Source: Haladaptatus sp. DJG-WS-42 (GTDB lineage: Archaea > Halobacteriota > Halobacteria > Halobacteriales > Halococcaceae). From it: 64,000 nucleotides of DNA. The notes beneath the pieces were generated by a model that worked only from the letters and a program-made list of their open reading frames with translations, was not told where the DNA came from and ran no database searches. A program made the translations under genes and the position numbers. Shown here piece by piece: positions 35,455 to 43,996 of this stretch; positions within the stretch are counted from its first letter, which is position 1, and each line of letters opens with the position of its first letter. The stretch covers positions 744,001 through 808,000 of the forward strand of contig NZ_CP147243.1 of assembly GCF_037198285.1 (NCBI RefSeq), in the 5' to 3' direction.

Positions 35455-35649
35455 TTACAGCCGCTTTACGTTCTTTGCGCGCGGGCCTTTGTCGGCCTGC
35501 TCGATGTCGAACTCGACTTCCGTCCCTTCTTCAAGGTCCGGGCCGCCGACGTCTTCCATGTGGAAGAACACGTCGTCGTCTGCGTCGTCCGTTTTAATGA
35601 ATCCGTAGCCGCCGGTATCGTTGAAGAAATCAACCGTACCTTTCGCCAT
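35455..35649 (-). CDS. cspA: Cold-shock domain protein (tandem copy B)
   Basis: 64 residues, MAKGTVDFFNDTGGYGFIKTD and VFFHMEDV (two motifs), ending in GPRAKNVKRL. It is almost identical to the copy 2 nt upstream (35652-35846), so the pair arose by tandem duplication and is probably read as one transcript. Confidence 0.95.
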   Translation of the reverse strand: MAKGTVDFFNDTGGYGFIKTDDADDDVFFHMEDVGGPDLEEGTEVEFDIEQADKGPRAKNVKRL

Positions 35650-35651
35650 GA

Positions 35652-35846
35652 TTAGAGACGCTCCAAGTTCTTTGCGCGGGGACCTTTGTCCGCCTGCTCA
35701 ATATCGAATTCCACTTCCTGCCCTTCCTCGAGGTCCGGGCCGCCGACGTCTTCCATGTGGAAGAACACATCTTCATCAGAGTCGTCGGACTTGATGAATC
35801 CGTAGCCGCCAGTATCGTTGAAAAAGTCTACCGTACCTTTTGCCAT
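35652..35846 (-). CDS. cspA: Cold-shock domain protein (tandem copy A)
   Basis: 64 residues with GGYGFIKSDD and VFFHMEDVGG nucleic-acid-binding motifs. The ATG at 35844-35846 is set by family length; a longer in-frame start is rejected. It is the promoter-proximal gene of the pair; a TATA-like GTATTTACG lies about 33 nt before the start. Confidence 0.95.
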   Translation of the reverse strand: MAKGTVDFFNDTGGYGFIKSDDSDEDVFFHMEDVGGPDLEEGQEVEFDIEQADKGPRAKNLERL

Positions 35847-35976
35847 TGCAACCGTTGTGAGTAGTCCCACACGTAAATACCTGCGCACCAATTTGCCACT
35901 GGTTTCTGTGAGTGTCATCTCGACCGACTGGTTAGGTCACAAGACTCATAGAGTCGGAGCAAGACCTCTCAGGTGA

Positions 35977-36900
35977 ATGCGCACGTGGGTTCGGTCGCAA
36001 CTCAGGCGGACGTACGAGCGATTGCTCGAACGCGAGATTTCGGGCGTGCCAACGCACGTCGCCGTGATTCAAGACGGCAACCGTCGCTACGCAGACGCGA
36101 ACGGCGACGAGACGAGCGACGGCCACCGGAAGGGTGCGAAAACCACCGAGAACCTGCTGTTTTGGTGTGATGACCTCGGCATCGAGGAACTCACCCTGTA
36201 TGCCTTTTCGACGGAGAATTTCAACCGCCCCGAGGACGAGCGCGAAGCGCTGTTCGACCTCATCTGTGAGAAGCTCACCGAGTTCGCAGACGCAGACCGT
36301 ATCCACGAAAACGAGGTGCGAATCCGCGCGATTGGCCAACTCGACATGCTTCCCCCGCGCGTCCAAGAGACCATCGACTACGCCCACGAGCGAACCGAAG
36401 GCTACGACCGCCTTCGGCTGAATATCGCGCTTGCCTACGGCGGGCGAGCGGAACTCCTCGAAGCCAGCCGCGACGTGGCGCGCTCGGTGCAAGCGGGCTC
36501 GCTCGCACCCGACGATATTACGGTCGAAACCCTCGAAGAACGCATCTACGACGGCCCAGCCCGCGACGTAGACCTCATCATCCGTACCGGCGGCGACGAG
36601 CGCACGAGCAACTTCCTGCCGTGGCACGCAAACGGCAACGAAGCCGCCGTGTTCTTCTGTACGCCCTACTGGCCGGAGTTCTCGAAGATCGACTTCCTGC
36701 GCTCGATTCGCACCTACGAAGCGCGCGAAGCCAGTTGGCGGCGCACCCGCGCCCAGCGCGCCGTCGCGCTCGTCAAATCCTTTGGTGGGACGGAGCTCGA
36801 CGAAGCGAAACGCATCATCACGCGCTTTCGCGACCAGCTCCCGAACGGCGAGCTAGAGGGCGTCGAAGCAGACGACTTACGCGAGACGCAAGTCGAGTAA
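35977..36900 (+). CDS. uppS: Cis-prenyltransferase, catalytic subunit type
   Basis: 307 residues. Builds long-chain cis-polyprenyl diphosphate for glycosyl carrier lipids. The catalytic DGNRR is at residues 33-37, with STENFNRP, NIALAYGGRAEL and LIIRTGGDERTSNFLPW. The C-terminal RxG motif found in single-subunit enzymes (RRFGG in bacteria) is missing: the equivalent stretch reads YEAREASWRRTRAQ. This matches the catalytic half of two-subunit cis-prenyltransferases. The likely partner lies 1 kb downstream on the other strand (37967-38575). Confidence 0.9.
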   Translation: MRTWVRSQLRRTYERLLEREISGVPTHVAVIQDGNRRYADANGDETSDGHRKGAKTTENLLFWCDDLGIEELTLYAFSTENFNRPEDEREALFDLICEKLTEFADADRIHENEVRIRAIGQLDMLPPRVQETIDYAHERTEGYDRLRLNIALAYGGRAELLEASRDVARSVQAGSLAPDDITVETLEERIYDGPARDVDLIIRTGGDERTSNFLPWHANGNEAAVFFCTPYWPEFSKIDFLRSIRTYEAREASWRRTRAQRAVALVKSFGGTELDEAKRIITRFRDQLPNGELEGVEADDLRETQVE

Positions 36901-36948
36901 TTCCCCGCAACCGAGAGCAATAATTATCCGGCGACCATCAGCAAACTC

Positions 36949-37863
36949 GTGAACCACCGTTTCGGCGTCGTTGGCATGTTCGTCACCCTCGCGTTCTGTT
37001 GGGGGTTTTCGTTTCTGGCAATCGCCGTCGGCCTCGAATCGCTCGAACCCGTGCTGTTTGCCGCGTTTCGCTACGACACCGCAGCCATCCTCCTGCTCGC
37101 CTACGCCCTCGTCTCTGGGGCGTCGTGGCGACCAACCGGCCGCGCAAACCTGTCTGCCGTCATCGCCGGCGGCCTCTTTCTCGTCGCCGCGAATGGGATG
37201 TTGTTCATCGGCCAGCAGACGGTGCCAAGTGGCGTCGCCGCCATCATGCAGAGCCTCATTCCCATCCTGACTTCGCTGTGGGCGCTTGGCCTGCTGCCAG
37301 AAGAGCGTGTTTCTGCGGTCGGCGCAGTCGGCATCCTCCTCGGCTTCGTCGGCGTCGGCTTCATCGTCCGCCCCGACCCCGGAAATCTGCTTGGCTCCTC
37401 GGTCGTTGGCCGTCTGTTGATTCTCGTCCAAGTCGCGGGCGTCGCCCTCGGCGGGGTCTTGATTCAGCGCGCAAATCCAACGCTCGATAAGTCCGCGCTT
37501 TCGGGCTGGTCAATGCTCATCGGCGGTGTCATCCTCCACGCCACGAGCACCACCATTGGTGAACCGTTCTCGCTCCCCACGACGCTCGAATCCGCCGCCG
37601 CCGTCGCGTATCTCGGCGTCATCGCAACCGCGCTTGCCTTCCTCATCTACTTCACGCTCCTCGAGGTGCGCGGCGCGCTCGAAACCTCGCTGGTCGCCTA
37701 TCTAGTGCCCATCGTCGCCACGATAACCGGTGTCGTCGTTCTTGACGAGAAACTCACTCCGCTCACCCTCCTCGGCTTCCTCGTCGTGTTTTCGGGGTTC
37801 ATCATCCTCAAACGCGAGGCAATCGCGGAGTTGGTGGGTGAAATTCGAGGCTCGGTGGCCTGA
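36949..37863 (+). CDS. DMT-family (EamA) transporter
   Basis: 304 residues with ten predicted membrane helices in two EamA repeats (AFCWGFSFLAIAVGLESLEP and GGVLIQRANPTLDKSALSGW begin the halves; each shown in part). Drug/metabolite family exporters move amino acids, nucleobases or other small molecules; substrate unknown. Start is GTG at 36949, 48 nt after uppS. Confidence 0.88.
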   Translation: MNHRFGVVGMFVTLAFCWGFSFLAIAVGLESLEPVLFAAFRYDTAAILLLAYALVSGASWRPTGRANLSAVIAGGLFLVAANGMLFIGQQTVPSGVAAIMQSLIPILTSLWALGLLPEERVSAVGAVGILLGFVGVGFIVRPDPGNLLGSSVVGRLLILVQVAGVALGGVLIQRANPTLDKSALSGWSMLIGGVILHATSTTIGEPFSLPTTLESAAAVAYLGVIATALAFLIYFTLLEVRGALETSLVAYLVPIVATITGVVVLDEKLTPLTLLGFLVVFSGFIILKREAIAELVGEIRGSVA

Positions 37864-37966
37864 GTTCGTCCTGACGGCCAAACTACCGCCTCTCGCATTG
37901 CTCGCGGCGTGATTTGGTCTATCGACCAAATCGTCATCGCTCTCGTTGGTCGTGATGTGGTTCGCC

Positions 37967-38575
37967 CTATCGGCCGAACCTCCGCTGGCGATTCTGATAA
38001 TCCAACACCGCGCGTAGGTAGTCGCGCCGTCGGAAGTCCCGCCAGTTCACGTCCGTGAAGTAGAGCTCAGAGTAGACCGACTGCCAAATCATGAAATCAG
38101 AAAGCCGCTCTGCGCCGGTTTTGATGACGAGGTCCGGGTCGGTGGGGAACACGAGATGGTCTTCGATGACCGCCTCGTCGATGTCATCTGGGGTGAGGTC
38201 GCCTGCGTCCACGCTTTCTGCGGTGGCGCGCACCGCTTTGGCGAACTCGTGTTTGCCGCCGAGCCCGATGCTCACCTGCACCGGGGTGTCTGCACGTTCG
38301 GTGTCGTCGCGGCCTCGAATCGCGAGCGGACGCGGGCTTTGGAGCTGGGAGAACGCGCGCTGGAGCGCCGGAACCGCGGCGGGGTCTAAGACGCTGATGT
38401 ACACCATAATCCGCTCTGCGCCGAGTTCGAACGCCCACCCGAGGAAGGCTTCGAGCGTCCGGTAGGCCCCGCGCTCTAAGAGGTCGCGCTCCGTGAGGAC
38501 GACGGCCACGCGTTCGGGGACGGGCGCGTCGTGGCGGCGGATGCGCATGGCGAGGTAGCGGTCGTAGAGACCCAT
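37967..38575 (-). CDS. Cis-prenyltransferase-like partner subunit (NgBR-type)
   Basis: 202 residues, clearly of the cis-prenyltransferase family by its C-terminal half: DLVIKTGAERLSDFMIWQSV, SELYFTDVNWRDF and the final YQNRQRRFGR. The catalytic DGNR is absent; the aligned segment is VAVVLTERDLLER, so the essential Asp is Thr. It does keep the C-terminal RRFG motif that the neighbouring uppS lacks. This is the division seen in eukaryotic DHDDS/NgBR and in reported archaeal heteromeric enzymes. It is most likely the non-catalytic subunit that completes the active site. Confidence 0.8.
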   Translation of the reverse strand: MGLYDRYLAMRIRRHDAPVPERVAVVLTERDLLERGAYRTLEAFLGWAFELGAERIMVYISVLDPAAVPALQRAFSQLQSPRPLAIRGRDDTERADTPVQVSIGLGGKHEFAKAVRATAESVDAGDLTPDDIDEAVIEDHLVFPTDPDLVIKTGAERLSDFMIWQSVYSELYFTDVNWRDFRRRDYLRAVLDYQNRQRRFGR

Positions 38576-38673
38576 TGCTCTGCAGGTTCCTGCGGGGAGG
38601 GGTAAAACTCACGGGTTGGCGCGCCGACACTGCTTCAGGAAGGTTAAATAAGCGACGCCGGAAAAACGGAGAC

Positions 38674-39993
38674 GTGACTTCGACTGTCCGACGGGCCGGC
38701 GCATTCGCTCTCGTTGGAATGCTTTCGCTCTCCGCGCCGGTGTTGGGACAAGCCGCCGCGCTGCCGTTCGTCGCCATTGCGGTGCTCGCGCTGTTCGTCG
38801 TGAGCGAGGGTACCCTGTTCGAGTTGTTCGCCCGCCCGGGCGACCATCAGGACAAACGCCTCTACGGCCTCGCCTCGTTTTCGCTCGCCGCAGCGGGACT
38901 CGCCATCCTCGCCTCGCTCTTTGCCCTCCCCGTCTCCGTGTTCATCACGAGCGTGTTGATTCTCGCTTTCGGGAATCTCGCGCAAGAACTCCTCCGCCAG
39001 TACAGCGACAACCCCTTCATGGCCACGGTGGGGTTTTCGACCGGCGGCTTTCTCGCCGGGCTGGTCAGCCAAATCGGCCTGACCGCCGCCGAAATTTCGA
39101 TGACAACCGTCCCCCTCGCAGCGTTTCTCGCGGCGAGTGGTGCGTTGCTCGGGGCACTCCTCCGCGCAGTGCTGTTCGAGCGTGACGACCCGTTGGTCAT
39201 GCTCACGATTGGCTTCCTGCTCTGGCTGTTCGTTGACCTCGGCATCGAGGTGACCGGCCCGCAAATCGCCATCGCGCTCACGCTTACCGTCGTCCTTGGC
39301 TACGTCTCCTACGCGCTCGAAACCGCGTCGATTCCGGGGATGCTCACCGGCGTCCTCCTCAGCCTGCTCACCATCGTGCTCGGCGGACTCGGCTGGTTTG
39401 CCATGCTCATCTCGTTTTTCGGCATCGGCGGCCTCTCGACGAAATTCCGCTACGACGAAAAACAGCAGCGTGGCATCGCAGAGGAAAACGACGGCGCACG
39501 CGGGAGCGGGAACGTCCTCGCAAACTCTGCGGTGGCGATTGCCGCCGTCGTTGGGTACGCCGCAAGTCCCGCGCTGACGACGCTTTCGCCCGACCTGTTT
39601 CTCTTTGCGTTCGCCGGGTCGATTGCCGCCGCGATGAGCGATACCCTCTCAAGTGAGATTGGCGGCCTCTTCGACCACCCACGACTCATCACGACGCTCA
39701 AGCCCGTCCCCGCCGGAACCGACGGCGGCGTGACGTGGCAGGGCGAGGTTGCGGGCATCGTCGGGGCCGCGCTCATCGCGGCGATTGCGTTCGTGCTGTT
39801 CGACACCGTCGGCACCACGGGCGCGAGCATCGTCGTCCTCGCAGGTGTGGCCGGAATGACCGTCGATAGCCTTCTTGGAGCCACCCTCGAAGGCTCACGC
39901 CTCTCGAACCAGGGCGTCAACTTCCTCGCGACGCTCGCTGCGGCCCTCGTCGGCGTTGGGCTGGCGCTCGTCACCAACACCATCGTGCTATGA
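38674..39993 (+). CDS. DUF92-family membrane protein (TMEM19/VTE6-like)
   Basis: 439 residues with about a dozen membrane helices. The C-terminal DUF92 domain has GIGGLSTKFRYDEKQQRGIA (in part), AGSIAAAMSDTLSSEIGG and GMTVDSLLGATLEG. Plant VTE6, a phytyl-phosphate kinase, belongs to this family, so a CTP-dependent kinase acting on polyprenyl or phytyl phosphates is plausible, especially beside two cis-prenyltransferase genes. The GTG at 38674 is supported by TTAAATA (38644-38650), 24-30 nt upstream. Confidence 0.8.
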   Translation: MTSTVRRAGAFALVGMLSLSAPVLGQAAALPFVAIAVLALFVVSEGTLFELFARPGDHQDKRLYGLASFSLAAAGLAILASLFALPVSVFITSVLILAFGNLAQELLRQYSDNPFMATVGFSTGGFLAGLVSQIGLTAAEISMTTVPLAAFLAASGALLGALLRAVLFERDDPLVMLTIGFLLWLFVDLGIEVTGPQIAIALTLTVVLGYVSYALETASIPGMLTGVLLSLLTIVLGGLGWFAMLISFFGIGGLSTKFRYDEKQQRGIAEENDGARGSGNVLANSAVAIAAVVGYAASPALTTLSPDLFLFAFAGSIAAAMSDTLSSEIGGLFDHPRLITTLKPVPAGTDGGVTWQGEVAGIVGAALIAAIAFVLFDTVGTTGASIVVLAGVAGMTVDSLLGATLEGSRLSNQGVNFLATLAAALVGVGLALVTNTIVL

Positions 39994-40397
39994 TTCGAGC
40001 CGCGGCCGAGGCGGATTTGCCCGCGCTCCGGGCGATTCAACAAGTCTCGCTCGATGAACCGTGGCCAGACCTGCTCGCAACCACCGCAGACGGGCCGCTC
40101 ATTCTCGTCGCAGAAGACCCCACGCCGGTTGGCTACCTCGTGGCGATTCCCGGTGAGACGCACACCTACCTCGCAGAATTAGCAGTGACGCCCGCCGCTC
40201 GGCGAAGCGGGTATGGAACCGAACTGCTCGACGCCCTCACAGAGCGCACGAGTGGCCGCATCGAACTCACGGTCCAAGAATCAGACGACGGGGCACGCGC
40301 GTTTTACAACAGTCACGGCTTCGTGGTCGCAGAACGCCTCGAAAGCTACTATAAAAACGGCGACGGGTTGCTACTCGTCTCCGCGTTAGGCGAGTAG
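39990..40397 (+). CDS. GNAT-family N-acetyltransferase
   Basis: 135 residues. Acetyl-CoA site motif A is [23 protein letters not shown], with R-x-x-G-x-G/A as R-R-S-G-Y-G; motif B is [14 protein letters not shown]. It resembles RimI-type enzymes that acetylate protein N-termini, but the substrate is open. Its ATG overlaps the DUF92 stop by four bases. The 3' end overlaps the convergent dnaG by 12 nt. Confidence 0.88.
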   Translation: MIRAAAEADLPALRAIQQVSLDEPWPDLLATTADGPLILVAEDPTPVGYLVAIPGETHTYLAELAVTPAARRSGYGTELLDALTERTSGRIELTVQESDDGARAFYNSHGFVVAERLESYYKNGDGLLLVSALGE

Positions 40398-41699
40398 CTG
40401 GTCTGCGGTGCGAATCCGGACGGCTGCGGGCTTTTTGACGAACTCGCCTTCGAGCTTTGCGACGATTTGTTCGACGCCGCGCTGGGCAGCCACGTCAAGC
40501 ACTTTCTGTCCGAGTTCGCCGTCTAAGACGACCGCGTGCGGCGGCACGTCCGCGTCCTTGAGGAGGTCGAAGGCGTTTGCAGCGGGGGCGTCTGCCACCG
40601 TTTTGAAGTCTGCATCGAGCAGGCGAACCGTCCCGGTTTCGTCTCCGATGACGGCTTTGACGTGCCCGAGCAGCGTTTCGGGTTCGGGTTTTTCCGCTGG
40701 TTCTGCTTCAGCCACAGCTTCGACGTCAGCTTCAACCGGTGGTTCTTCGACCACGGTTTCGGGCTCCGTTCCGTCGTCTGTGAGCGGTGCGTCCGGTTCT
40801 CCGTCCACGTCCTCGATGACCGCGGGCGTCGCTTCTGGTTGGACGGTCTGTACCGCACCGTCGGTCACGGCGACGGCTTCGCGGGCGGCGGGAGCGGTTT
40901 TCGCCTCGTCGTACGGCACTTTCTCGCGCAGCGCGGCCATGACCTCGTGGCGGTCTAAGTCCTCGACCGAGAGGCCGGACGGCGCGAAGGCGACGTAATC
41001 TAAGTCACCGACTTGCGAGAGTTCCTTGAGGATGAGTTCTCCGCCGCGGTCGCCGTCTAAGAAGGCGGTAACGGTCTTCTGTTTCGTGAGTTTTGCCACG
41101 GCCTGTGGGACGTTCGTCCCTTCGACGGCAATCGCGTTTTTGATGCCGTATTTGAGGAGGGTGAGCACGTCTGAGCGGCCTTCGACCACGATGATGGCGT
41201 CGCTCGTTTCGACGCGTGGCCCCGCAGGGAGGCCCTCGTACTCGGTGATGTCTTCGACGCGAATCGAGCGGCGGACTTCCTCGATGAGCTCCTCACTGGA
41301 GAGGACGCTGTCGTCGAAAGCGCTCACGAGCAGGTCTTTCGCGCGGTCGACGACGCGACGACGCTTTGCGGCGCGCACGTCTTCGATGTTCGAGACCTCG
41401 ACGGTCGAGCGACACGGCCCGACGCGGTCGATGGTTTCGAGTGCAGCGGCGAGGATGGATGTCTCGACCTTGTCGAGACTGCTTGCGATGGTGATGTTGC
41501 CAAACGAGTTGCCTCGTTCTGAGTCGATACTGACGTCTATCCGGCCGACTTTTGATGAGTTCTGGAGGTCGCGGAGGTCTAAGTCGTCGCCGAGAAGTCC
41601 CTCGGTTTGGCCAAAGATGGCCCCGACAACGTCACTCCGTTCGACCACCCCGTCGGCGGTGATGTCTGCGTGAATGAGGTATTTTGCTGAATCCTCCAT
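40386..41699 (-). CDS. dnaG: Archaeal DnaG primase-like protein
   Basis: 437 residues. It has the TOPRIM domain ([21 protein letters not shown] with the catalytic Glu, and [11 protein letters not shown] with DxD). Archaeal DnaG is linked to both primase activity and the exosome. The region from about 260 to 370 is a low-complexity, Glu/Pro-rich linker ([21 protein letters not shown] in part) unique to the halophilic branch. The N-terminus matches archaeal DnaG ([18 protein letters not shown]). Confidence 0.92.
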   Translation of the reverse strand: MEDSAKYLIHADITADGVVERSDVVGAIFGQTEGLLGDDLDLRDLQNSSKVGRIDVSIDSERGNSFGNITIASSLDKVETSILAAALETIDRVGPCRSTVEVSNIEDVRAAKRRRVVDRAKDLLVSAFDDSVLSSEELIEEVRRSIRVEDITEYEGLPAGPRVETSDAIIVVEGRSDVLTLLKYGIKNAIAVEGTNVPQAVAKLTKQKTVTAFLDGDRGGELILKELSQVGDLDYVAFAPSGLSVEDLDRHEVMAALREKVPYDEAKTAPAAREAVAVTDGAVQTVQPEATPAVIEDVDGEPDAPLTDDGTEPETVVEEPPVEADVEAVAEAEPAEKPEPETLLGHVKAVIGDETGTVRLLDADFKTVADAPAANAFDLLKDADVPPHAVVLDGELGQKVLDVAAQRGVEQIVAKLEGEFVKKPAAVRIRTADQLLA

Positions 41700-41891
41700 G
41701 AGTGATGAACTGCCCCGGTTGGGGGCTTGATGATGATGAGACCATGATTGCGTTCATGGACACCCATATAGGTTCGCCACCCGCGATTCATATACCTTGT
41801 CGTCGCCACAGTCAGACCGCTCGCAGTGGTCGATTTTCGACAGGTTCCAGCGGGAAAAACTACTCGTCGCCGCCCCGTGAGATGCCTGCAT

Positions 41892-42239
41892 ATGGGTATC
41901 GACCAACCCGACATCGACCCGGCACAGTTTCTTTCGGACGTAGAGATGCGCATCGGCGAAATCGTCGCAGTAAGCCCGTTTCCCGAGGCGCGAAAGGACG
42001 TGTACAAACTGCGCGTCGATTTTGGTGACACCGTTCTCCAGTCTGCGGCAGGCCTCACGGACAACTACACCCAAGACGACCTCCTTGGCTGCCAAGTCGT
42101 CGCCGTCGTGAACCTCGGGACGGTGACCATCGCGGGGTTCGAGAGCGAGTGTCTCGTGACCGGCGTCGACGACGAATCGGGCAATGTCGTCCATCTCCAG
42201 CCCGAACGACCGGTCGAAAACGGCACCCGCGTGTATTGA
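41892..42239 (+). CDS. tRNA-binding (EMAP/CsaA-type) domain protein
   Basis: 115-residue OB-fold protein like the free-standing C-terminal domain of methionyl-tRNA synthetase or CsaA. Motifs are MRIGEIVAVSPFPEARKDVYKL (in part), DFGDTVLQSAAGL and VAVVNLGTVTIAGFESECLV. It probably binds tRNA or acts as a chaperone. It starts 192 nt from the divergent dnaG. Confidence 0.85.
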   Translation: MGIDQPDIDPAQFLSDVEMRIGEIVAVSPFPEARKDVYKLRVDFGDTVLQSAAGLTDNYTQDDLLGCQVVAVVNLGTVTIAGFESECLVTGVDDESGNVVHLQPERPVENGTRVY

Positions 42240-42315
42240 AGGAAAATTCTCTTCAAAAACACGCTTTGGTCATAACTAGCAACGTTTAGATACTAGTAGA
42301 AGATATTATCCAGTA

Positions 42316-42537
42316 ATGAACGGCAATAGTTCGATATACATTCTGTGGACGGTGATTGCCCTCGCGCTCGTGGCGCTTTCTGTCCCATGGTTCCTCTGGG
42401 GCGACTCGCGGGTCGCCTTCGGCCTCCCGCTGTGGCTCTGGTGGCACGTTGGCTGGATGCTCGTCACCGCGGGCGTGTTCTCCGTCTTCGCCCAGCGCGC
42501 GTGGGGCCTCGGCGTCGAGGGGGTCACCAATGGCTGA
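42316..42537 (+). CDS. DUF3311 small membrane protein
   Basis: 73 residues, two membrane helices (YILWTVIALALVALSVPWF and WHVGWMLVTAGVFSVFA). DUF3311 proteins are the small partners encoded directly before solute:sodium symporters, and here the stop overlaps the symporter start by eight bases. Probably needed for assembly or activity of the transporter. Confidence 0.88.
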   Translation: MNGNSSIYILWTVIALALVALSVPWFLWGDSRVAFGLPLWLWWHVGWMLVTAGVFSVFAQRAWGLGVEGVTNG

Positions 42538-43996
42538 AACTGGCCTCCAACTCGGCATCATCGGTGGCTACTTGCTCCTGACGCTCGCCATCGGCCTCGT
42601 CGCCTACCGGCTAACCGACAAGACGGCAGAGGACTACTACCTCGCCAGTCGCACCTTCGGCACCGTCGTCTTGCTTTTCACGACGTTCGCAACGCTGCTC
42701 TCTGCGTTCACCTTCTTTGGCGGCCCGAACCTCGCCTACGCCGCCGGACCCGAGTGGATTCTCGTGATGGGCGTCATGGACGGCGTGCTGTTCGGGATTC
42801 TCTGGTACGTCATCGGCTACAAGCAGTGGGCCGTCGGCAAAGCCCACGGCTACGTCACGCTTGGTGAGATGCTCGGCGACCGCTTCGGGTCGAAAGCACT
42901 CAGAGTGTTTGTGGCCGCCATCAGCATCTTCTGGCTGTTTCCCTACGTCATGCTCCAGCAGAAAGGCGCGGGGACGGCGCTCGTCGCGCTCACCGACGGC
43001 GCAGTGCCCTACTGGGTCGGCGCCGGCGGCATCACGCTGTTCATGATTGCCTACGTCGTCGCCTCCGGGATGCGCGGGGTGGCGTGGACCGACACCATGC
43101 AGGGCGCGTTCATGCTCCTCATGGTGTGGGCGGCGGTGCTCTGGATTCTCGCCTCCCTCGGCGGCCCAAGCGCCGCAACCGCCGGAATGGGCGCGACGAA
43201 CCCCGAGTTCCTCTCGCTTGGCGGCGGCCTCTACACACCCCAGTTCATCATCGGAACTGCCATCAGCATCGCCTTCGGCGTCACCATGTTCCCGCAGGTG
43301 AACCAGCGCTTCTTCGTCGCCCGCTCGAAGACCGTGCTGAAGCAAACGTTCGTCCTCTGGCCGATTCTCGTCCTCCTACTGTTCGTCCCGGCGTTCATGC
43401 TCGGGTCGTGGGCCGTGGGGCTGAACCTGAACGTGCCAGAAGGCGGAAACGTGCTCTCGGTGCTGCTTCGAGACACCACGCCCGCGTGGTTCGCCGCGCT
43501 CGTCATCGCCGGGGCGATGGCCGCGATGATGAGTTCCTCAGACTCAATGTTGCTGTCGGGGTCGTCGTACCTCACCCGCGACATCTACCGTCCGCTCGTG
43601 AGTGCCGCAGGCAACCGCGAGGACACGATTGCTCGCGTTGGCGTCGCCGTGTTTGCGACGCTTTCGTTCGTAGCGAGCATCTACACGCCGGGGACGCTCA
43701 TCGAAATCGGTGAGACTGCCTTCGGCGGGTTCGCCCAGCTCGCCCTGCCCGTCATGGTCGCGCTCTACTGGGCGCGCACGACGAAGTGGGGGATGCTCGC
43801 CGGCGTCGTCGGCGCACAGACATTCTACCTCGCAAGCGTGTTCATCCCGCAGGTGCCCGCAACCATCATGACGTGGGACGCGTCACTGTACGGCATGGCG
43901 CTCGGCCTCGTCCTCACCGTCGGCGTGTCGCTCATCACCGCACCCGCTCCGACCGAAAAGCGGTCGGTCTACTTCGAGGAGGCTCGCGCCGACTGA
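42530..43996 (+). CDS. Sodium:solute symporter (SSS family)
   Basis: 488 residues, about 13 membrane helices. Family signatures are LASRTFGTVVLLFTTFATLLSAFTFFGGP (in part) and FGVTMFPQVNQRFFVARSKTVLK, followed by ALVIAGAMAAMMSSSDSMLLSGSS, the sodium-2 site helix with its serines. Organic acids or amino acids are likely substrates. The ATG at 42530 overlaps DUF3311. The next gene's ATG overlaps its stop (TGATG). Confidence 0.9.
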   Translation: MAETGLQLGIIGGYLLLTLAIGLVAYRLTDKTAEDYYLASRTFGTVVLLFTTFATLLSAFTFFGGPNLAYAAGPEWILVMGVMDGVLFGILWYVIGYKQWAVGKAHGYVTLGEMLGDRFGSKALRVFVAAISIFWLFPYVMLQQKGAGTALVALTDGAVPYWVGAGGITLFMIAYVVASGMRGVAWTDTMQGAFMLLMVWAAVLWILASLGGPSAATAGMGATNPEFLSLGGGLYTPQFIIGTAISIAFGVTMFPQVNQRFFVARSKTVLKQTFVLWPILVLLLFVPAFMLGSWAVGLNLNVPEGGNVLSVLLRDTTPAWFAALVIAGAMAAMMSSSDSMLLSGSSYLTRDIYRPLVSAAGNREDTIARVGVAVFATLSFVASIYTPGTLIEIGETAFGGFAQLALPVMVALYWARTTKWGMLAGVVGAQTFYLASVFIPQVPATIMTWDASLYGMALGLVLTVGVSLITAPAPTEKRSVYFEEARAD

